Shown in pieces: positions 57,054-64,000 of a stretch of DNA of 64,000 nucleotides. The translations under genes and the position numbers were made by a program. The notes beneath the pieces were generated by a model, which worked only from the letters and a program-made list of their open reading frames with translations, had not been told where the DNA came from and did no database searches. Numbering within the stretch: position 1 is the first letter of the stretch; each line of letters starts with the position of its first letter. Source of the DNA: Cycas panzhihuaensis (lineage: Eukaryota; Cycadophyta). The stretch lies in assembly GCA_023213395.1 (NCBI GenBank), contig CM041465.1, positions 53,699,741-53,763,740 on the forward strand, read 5' to 3'.

Positions 57054-59906
57054 TCATTTCTCATCATCTGAGGGGTTGTATATTTTCCTAAAATAATTTA
57101 GTTCATACTCCTGGGAATTAATTAGCTTTATTAATTCCTCTACCACATGATACATGTTTGTTTCCTTGAAGGATGATGATATTTTATCATTGGCAATGGT
57201 TGTATTGGAGGTGTTATCTAGAACCACTTTGAGAGAACTCTTTCTTAGCATGGGGAGGACCACTTCATTACCTCCATCTAATAGTATGAAAGTTATATCC
57301 TTCTAACTCTATAAGTAGTTAGTTTTATATAGCCATGGGCAACCTAGTAATGTCAAATAAGGCACCATACCTTTTTTAGTTTCCATAATGGTAAATTTGA
57401 TTTTTATTACAATTCTTGCTACATCCACTTTAACATTTAGTAACTTACCCACAATTTTTACCAATAGCTTATTTGCTAATTTTAAGGAGTGTGTAGCAAC
57501 TTCCAACTTGGGGCTTCCTAATTTCTTCCATGTTGTAGTTGGCAGGGCATTCACTACTACCCTACCGTCGACAATTACTTTCTAAAATATTTCATCTAAT
57601 ATTATAATAATAACCATTGGGTCAAGGTTGAAATATGACATAATCTTTTTCAAAAATTTTATAACTTCTTTCTGTCATAATACTCTAATGTTGATTCATC
57701 TGATTACTTATTGCAATGGGATCGTCAACTATAGTTATTTCACCATATTTTATATTAATAATAGTATATGAGGTATATATACCACTGGTAGACCCTTAAA
57801 AAACTCCTTATCTTATACTAATTATAGTTGAGATTACTCTTAATGAGTCATAGGTGTTTTATCCTTTGATTTATTCTTTCTGACATACATGTATTTTGTC
57901 ACCAATTTCTTCATAGGCAATATCTATTCTACTTCTTTTTTAGTAGCTTCCTCTAAGGTTCATTTTTCCAACTCAAAATGATCAATTTCCACTTTAGGAT
58001 TTGGGTGATAATCTACTACTTTTTATTTTCTCTTTTTCTTATTTTGAAGCTTAACATTCTTTCTTGTTCCCAAAATTATGGTCACTAAGTTAGTTATTGT
58101 AGATTTTCCTTTATAATCTTTCATTTTATGATTAGTAAGACCATAAATTTTGCATACAAATGGGTTTTATTCATAGTCATACTTGGATGGATATTTAACC
58201 TTCCAATGGCCATATTCCAAATATATTAAACATCTCCCCATAAGTTCTTTCTTGCTTAAAGTTTTAGGTGTACTTTGGATTGCATATAGATGTCTAATAG
58301 AGTCAATTCTCCTACCTCTACCACAACCTCTATAACTTTTCCCTATTAGGTTGAGGTAATAGTATTTTATTTTATGAGTATCCACATCACAAATATGGCA
58401 CCACTTATCCTACTTCCTTGTTGAACTATTCTTGGGATTTAAGTCACATTCCTTCATGGAGTGTGAATCATCTTTGCATATGTGATATCACTGTTCAATC
58501 TTGAATTTGTTATTTTTCTTTGTTCTATTTTATTGTTCTTCCTTTTTGTTTTAGATCTTTAATCTTACCATAACTTTTTGCAAAGCTTTGACTTTTGAGT
58601 CTTCTTCTATCTTCCCCACCTGATAAAGAGGTTGATTACACTAGTTTTGCTTGATTTCTCTTAATTCTTCTTATAACTTTAGTTGGAACGGATTGCATGC
58701 ACATGTTTAAGTATCCATTTCTACCTAAAAGTCCAAAGCTATCTCCTACGTATTTTTTAATTTTTTTAAAGGATGTACCTACATCATAGATCTTGACTTT
58801 TCATTCAACCCTATAATGAAGTAATTCTTCATATTATGATTCATTATTATTTCCTTTATTATGTTAGCTACTATTATCTTCATTTAGCTAATGTAAGTTA
58901 GTATAGATTTATTAGGTCTTTGCTTAATCCCCCTTAATATAATTTCCATAGGCTCATTACTACAAAACATCTAAAATCTTTCCTCAAATAATTTCTTAAT
59001 ATTCTCCTACGTCTCTACTTTATCTAACTCTTTGTACCAAACTAATGTTACTCCTCTCAAAGTACATGTAAATCTATCCCTTATTTCCTATTCATTGGTG
59101 ATTGTTTTTCTACATCAATTAGATTTTAGAATAAATACACATGCTTTGCAATATTAGATGTGTCATTGAAGATTAATTTCATGAACTCTCTTGAATCATC
59201 CATCTTTGGTGAATGCATTGTTATACTCTTTAGTGATGGTAAATCCTTGTCCTTTGGGGATGACTATGATTTTTCCATAATACTAGGTTTTGGTGATGTA
59301 TTTGGTGTGCTCTCCATTGTACTATTCCTTTTGAATAAAAGGTTCTTAAATATAGCTTTAAAATGAATTATTTTAGGCACTCTTGATATCTAAACTATTA
59401 ATGATGTCACTACTATAAATGATTGCTCATATCCTAGTTCCAACAAATCTTCAAACAATTGTCTTTTTTGTTTATTCTCCTAATATGCCAAGGGACCTTC
59501 CTCCACCTTATCATTGTGATCACTTAGGTCCTTCAGGGTGTCTTCCACACTTATATATTCTTCTTCCCTAGGGTTTCTTCTTTAATTTCTCTAATATTAC
59601 TTTGTTCCATGTTTTCTTTAAATTTTCCTTCATTTTTTGGGCTAATGATGCCAAATCTAAGTGGGCAGGTGTAATTACCATTTGTTCACCATGTCTTATA
59701 AATTCTTGGGGTATTTAGGCTCTGTTTACTGTAGATTCCTCAATAGATTATTCCTTAGTCCTATTATTTTTATTTACCCTTTTAGATTTTTGTAATTTAG
59801 ATTATCTTTCCTATCTTATTTCTCTTTGTCTACTTGATTCTATCAATCCCTTAGGTGAAGTTCTCCCTTTTGAATCTCCTGCCTTTGAAGGCCTCTTAGG
59901 TGGCAT
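57054..59906 (-). pseudogene. Element H: gypsy gag-protease remnant
   Basis: The minus strand starts MPPKRPSKAGDSKGRTSPKG at 59906. The gag core near 59050-58780 has LVWYKELDKVET, ENIKKLFEERF and MNHNMKNYFIIGLNEKSRSM. There are three or four degenerate zinc-knuckle segments (HICKDDSHSMKEC, CHICDVDTHKIKY, CKIYGLTNHKMKDYK) from about 58490 to 58120. The protease-like end (57554-57309) has NALPTTTWKKLGSP and YLTLLGCPWLYKTNYL. It is heavily broken by stops and AT-rich. No RT follows on this strand. Confidence 0.7.
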
Positions 59907-59959
59907 TCGAAGGTCCCCTAGTTGTCAAAAGCTTAGTTATATTCCACCATTATAACAAT

Positions 59960-60999
59960 AGTTAAGGTTCCTTGGTCTTGGTAGATAATACACTTGTGAA
60001 ACTCCTAACCTTGTCCCTCCTTAGTGGATGTAAGAAAAAAAGCCAATGTTGGCTTAATATATACCCTATTGAGATATGCACTTGTTATGGTTCATTATTT
60101 GGTAGTCTAGTTAGGTTTTGTCAACATGATTATAACATTCTATTACTTATACAATCAATGGCACATTATAACATGATAATTATTCCATCTAATCTTAAAA
60201 ATAGAACATCATGTATTCCACATGCATCCATGAAATCATGCATAACACATAATATTCCATGTAACTCTTGATTATATTAAGTAATATCATTGATACAAGT
60301 CTTTACATCATGATACCAAAAGTATCTTGTATACATTCCTTCATATCATATAGTATACCTACCAGCATACATTCTCTATACCATCTGGTCATAACCATGG
60401 CTCTCACCATCAAAATACTAAGAAAAGTCTAATTAAATACCATTTCTTGTGCCTTTTGTATAAACGGTTATGTCAAATAATCATAACCATTCCCTTTCAC
60501 TTTAACACATCATTACAATCACTAACTAGTGCCTTTTCTATCTATATGTCTATACATACATATTTCCTTGTTGACATCATCAAATTTAGGCATGTTTAGA
60601 TTCAATTTGGGCATGTGGGCCATGCATACCATTCTATGTGTAGTGCATATATAGCTATCAACATGTATACCATTTGAGAATGTATCCTAGAATGCATATC
60701 CTCAGAGTCCTTTTCTTGGATTTTTGCCTTGATTTTTGTCATTTATACTCCTGTATAGTGTACCAACTATGTATAGTTGCATTCTCTATATTAGCACAAG
60801 CATTCATTCTTAGTTTTCCATGGTTTAGAGTGTTAAACATGCTTGAAATAACCCCAACAACCTCCTTATATTTATTGTGCTCTATTTGATTATGTTCCTT
60901 GTGTGATTTAATCCTAGGTTGAAGTTAGCATGAATGCCACTTCCTTTAGAGAAGGCATAATTGGGCCTCAATATCTACCTTGTTGCATTAGGAGGTATC
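59960..60999 (-). repeat. Possible 5' LTR of element H
   Basis: Upstream of H gag on the minus strand. A sequence TGTGATACCTCCTAATGC begins at about 60999 and there is no coding content down to about 59960. No second copy is visible, so both edges and the LTR identity are uncertain. Confidence 0.35.
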
Positions 61000-61019
61000 A
61001 CATTTAGATACAAAGGTAA

Positions 61020-61850
61020 ATATAGATGACTTTAAGTCCTAATATTTAATAGGGTATGAATGGAACAACTTATCTATTTAATAAGATTTTAAAACTATTA
61101 CAAGAAAATGAATTATATATACAATGTGCTAAGTGTAGTTTCTTAAAGGAAGAGTTTAAGTGCTTAGTTCATATTATTTCAAGCAAGGAAATCAAGGTTG
61201 ATCGTGAAGCTATTCTTGAGTGGTCTATACCTAAGAATATCATCAAATTAATAGGATCCCTATCACTTATAAGATACTATTGATGATTTAGAAAGAACTA
61301 TGCATAACAAACATTAATCCTTATATATCTATTAAATAAAGATTATTTTTAATGAAGTAACAAGTAAAAGAATGTTTGTGATAATTAAAGGAAGTGTTGA
61401 CAATGCTATAAATACTAACATCCCCATATTTTATAAGTTATTTATCCTACTATCCCAATGTTGGAAGGAACTCCAACCATATTTAAGAGTAGGAAACCAA
61501 ACCATAAAGAGTAACTTTACTCGATAAATGCCAAAGAAATATTAACTATAATATGTGCTCTATATAAGTGACAATAATATCTCTTAAGAAATAAATTTGT
61601 AGTCAACACAGATCACAATAGCTTCTAATACCTCTTAAAGTAAAATGAATTTTCTCCCAAATAACAAAAATAGATAAGTAAAATACATGATTTCAAAATT
61701 TCTTACAAGAAGGGCAAACTTAATGTCATTGGTAATGCTACCTCTCAAAGATAAGAATAATAACAACCATATGTAGTACCCATGCTTATCTCTAATTGGG
61801 TAATAGATCTTTAGGTTGAATATGTAAGAAGTTCTAAAATATGAGAATTA
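61020..61850 (+). pseudogene. Element I: gypsy RT/RNase H fragment
   Basis: The plus strand reads KILKLLQENELYIQCAKCSF and VDREAILEWSIPKNIIKLIG (RT thumb), then after stops NAKEILTIICALYK, YLLRNKFVVNTDHNSF (RNase H end, about 61560-61620) and KYMISKFLTRRANLMSL. It lies opposite in strand to H, so it belongs to another element. Confidence 0.72.
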
Positions 61851-61915
61851 ATTACAAAAATATAAAAGGTCATGCATAATAATTTTGAAAGGATAAATGA
61901 TATTATCTAGTATAT

Positions 61916-62201
61916 GTTATGTCCCTAATTAGGGATTAGAGACTATCAATTATTATTTATTATGATTAGGTATACTAATAAGTCATACCTCCTCATGAAA
62001 GGATACTCAACACACACACGTGCATATGTGTGTGTGTGTGTGTGTGTGTGTTTGATAATTATACCTAGTATATCATGGATTAATTTATTAATCAAACATC
62101 TTAGAACTCTTTTACAAGGCATCATTGTGTGTAATCTTAGAGACTATCACCCTCTAATTGGTGAACCATTCCCCGATCTCTATGGTTGACCTATATGGAA
62201 C
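61916..62201 (+). repeat. Element J: possible 5' LTR
   Basis: TGTTATGTCCCTAATTAGGG to TATATGGAACA, followed eight bases on by a primer-site-like sequence. It contains a (TG)n run at 62027-62051. No 3' copy lies in the window. Confidence 0.45.
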
Positions 62202-62208
62202 ACCATAA

Positions 62209-62222
62209 GTAGTATCAGAGCA
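62209..62222 (+). promoter_or_regulatory. Element J primer-site-like sequence
   Basis: GTAGTATCAGAGCA, one mismatch from TGGTATCAGAGC, the initiator Met-tRNA site. Confidence 0.5.
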
Positions 62223-62230
62223 TCAATCTT

Positions 62231-63300
62231 TCTTACGGAAAAAAATAATATAAAAAAGAAAAGTAAATAAATGAATAAGTAACTATGTTCCATTAAACTC
62301 TATACACAATGCTATTTCATAATATCCTATGTCTGACTTAGTATAATTAAAGATCATAATTATTGATGGTATAACACATCATTATTTTTTATTATCCCAA
62401 CCATATATCACACTCTTAATTACTGTCCCAATTAAATCTTATTCTTCTTATCAGTGCAAATCCTTAGATAAAAGTCAAAATGATTATCATTAATTATAGA
62501 AAGTGTGATATTACCCCTTTAGTAGGGATAGAATGAATAGGCTTAGAAGTCCTCATCTATGTATCTCTAGTACACCAATGCCCATGATTAAATTATGCAT
62601 ACAATAATAAATAAATAAAAGGAGAAGAATAGTGCATAACTAAGAATTTTACTCAATGCCCAAGTTTTGTAACACAAAAGCCTATAGAAGGTCATATATA
62701 AAGATTAGAAATTTTCAACATAAATTAATCAATAACATCTCAATGTTTTCATCTTTTTATAGTGGTTTATACATCATGAGTGTTTTCGTACCATCACACT
62801 ATTACCAATTCTATTCCTAGGGGGATGAGAAAGACAAGTATATTTAGGGTTGAATATAGTGAATTATTATTCAATGCATACTACATTGACTATCTTAATT
62901 CCTATATAAAACAAATAGATAAGTAAAATTGAGTAGAAAGCTAAATTAAGAGCATAGCAAGATTTCACTATCCATGTAATGACATGTAGTTATGAGTTTA
63001 TCAAGTTCACTCTATTTCTTTTAAAAGGAAACAATAATGAAGCATATAAAGTCTATTATTTTTACCCTTTTCTATTCATGTATCTTATTTATAAGGAAAA
63101 ATCAAGCAAAGAATCAAAGAATAACATAAAACAAGTGTTGAGAAAACTAGGTCCTAATAACCAGAAACAACCACTAAGATCTAAATAATTTTGTAACTAG
63201 TTATAAAAATTGAAACTAAAATTTAACATGCAAGTTCTTAAATTAGAGATAATATAATAAATAAATTAGAAAGCTAAAGCATTGCATATGCACCAAATAT
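62231..63300. other. AT-rich non-coding stretch
   Basis: No coding frame with family resemblance. It may be leader of J and, on the minus strand, leader of the D-like element to the right. Confidence 0.45.
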
Positions 63301-63800
63301 AATGTGGTAAAACCCTAGTAGTATGTTTGGGAAAGATCCACATAGGAAAGGTATCAATCTTTATTATCCAAGAATGGAGAAATGTATATAATCTGTAACA
63401 GAATGCACACAGCAACAACAACCAGTTGCTTTCTCTCAACACAGTACATATAATACATTGAATACCATCAACTCAATGAAAAAACAACCTAAATTGGGCT
63501 ATATGAGAGAGTCATATAAGGCATGAATCTTGACCATCAAATCTGGGGTATTTTGAATGAATGACCTTGATTCTCTTTATAATTTAGTATGTTTTATAGT
63601 GCTAGCTTTTTGGGTCAGGGGATACCATGTTTGAACCCCCTCTTTGCACAAGGGGGAGGGGCAGCAGGGGGGGCGTACTTCCAATGCGCCCCACACCCCC
63701 TAGCCAAGGGGGGCTCCCGCCACCTTTGGGTCCCCCCGTAAAAGTTTGGGGAGAAAACTACATTGTCAACTTGTTAAAGTTTTTACCTCTAAAACATTAT
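63300..63800 (-). repeat. LTR related to element D, minus strand
   Basis: The reverse complement aligns with the D 3' LTR: ACGGGGGGACCCAAAGG against ATGGGGGGGCCCAAAGG, GGTCATTCAT, CAGATTTGATGG against TAGATCTGACGG, and CCCAATTTAGGTTG against CAACCTAAATTAG-type sequence. It includes a GATAATAAAG polyadenylation-like site. In element sense it ends near 63306, followed by ATTTGGTGCAT, a decayed primer-site-like sequence. Edges are approximate. Confidence 0.6.
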
Positions 63801-64000
63801 TATCACATTATCTAATAACAACCATAAGAATTCTCTATATAAATGATAATGTTTATGCCTTAGAATAGAAATCTCCCTTTAAGTGACCAATATTTCACCA
63901 ATTGTTTCCTTTAAAATAAATAACAAGAGGGAAAAACTAAGAAAAGATCATAAATTTATCATCAAGAAGGGGTTAAGGCAAAAATCTCTTAGGAAATTTG
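63801..64000. other. Terminal AT-rich stretch
   Basis: Nothing recognised before the window ends. Confidence 0.4.

Noticed and set aside
63600-63760. Possible Pol III B box / SINE (GTTTGAACCCC)
   Set aside because: The region aligns on the minus strand with the D LTR, which explains it better.

Overview
The window is plant nuclear heterochromatin made almost entirely of LTR retrotransposons. No intact host gene was found. Both superfamilies are plant types: Ty1/copia with initiator-Met-tRNA primer sites, and Ty3/gypsy of both a chromovirus-like and a Tat-like kind, the latter with an extra archaeal-type RNase H. Captured fragments resemble plant-only or plant-typical genes (DEK1 calpain, F-box with its associated domain, plant mobile domain). 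The species cannot be told from the sequence; a large-genome seed plant is likely.

The layout is a nest. The outer element is a copia retrotransposon, D; its visible parts are 20955-22418 and 54105-56599, and its 5' end lies left of the window. Copia A (about 4490-7122 plus 19853-20954) sits in the gag of D. A is broken in its RNase H by B (7123-19852), a pol-less element with 429-bp LTRs. B is broken by C (7933-13912, minus strand, 312-bp LTRs, perfect TACTT duplication). C is broken by a solo gypsy LTR (10804-13319, TCTGG duplication). A gypsy element G (1 to about 4489) adjoins A on the left.

The integrase gene of D is split by E, a 31.7-kb gypsy insertion (22419-54104). The left LTR of E carries a 324-bp TRIM (23871-24194, CTTAC duplication). 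E is broken by F (35971-49116, minus strand), a younger member of the same family. E also holds an antisense gene remnant with a recognisable intron (33240-35330), a separate 3' RNase H (49599-50140) and an 828-bp AT microsatellite.

Right of D lie older remnants: a minus-strand gypsy gag-protease (57054-59906), a plus-strand gypsy RT/RNase H fragment (61020-61800), an LTR with primer site (61916-62222) and a minus-strand LTR related to that of D (63300-63800).

The pol genes follow the usual order, but every element is broken. In-frame stops lie overwhelmingly at TAG/TAA where relatives have CAG/CAA, the mark of C-to-T decay. The most notable items are the chimeric C element, which carries a TRIM-derived leader joined to copia pol; the gene fragments carried by B; and the antisense intron-containing gene in E.
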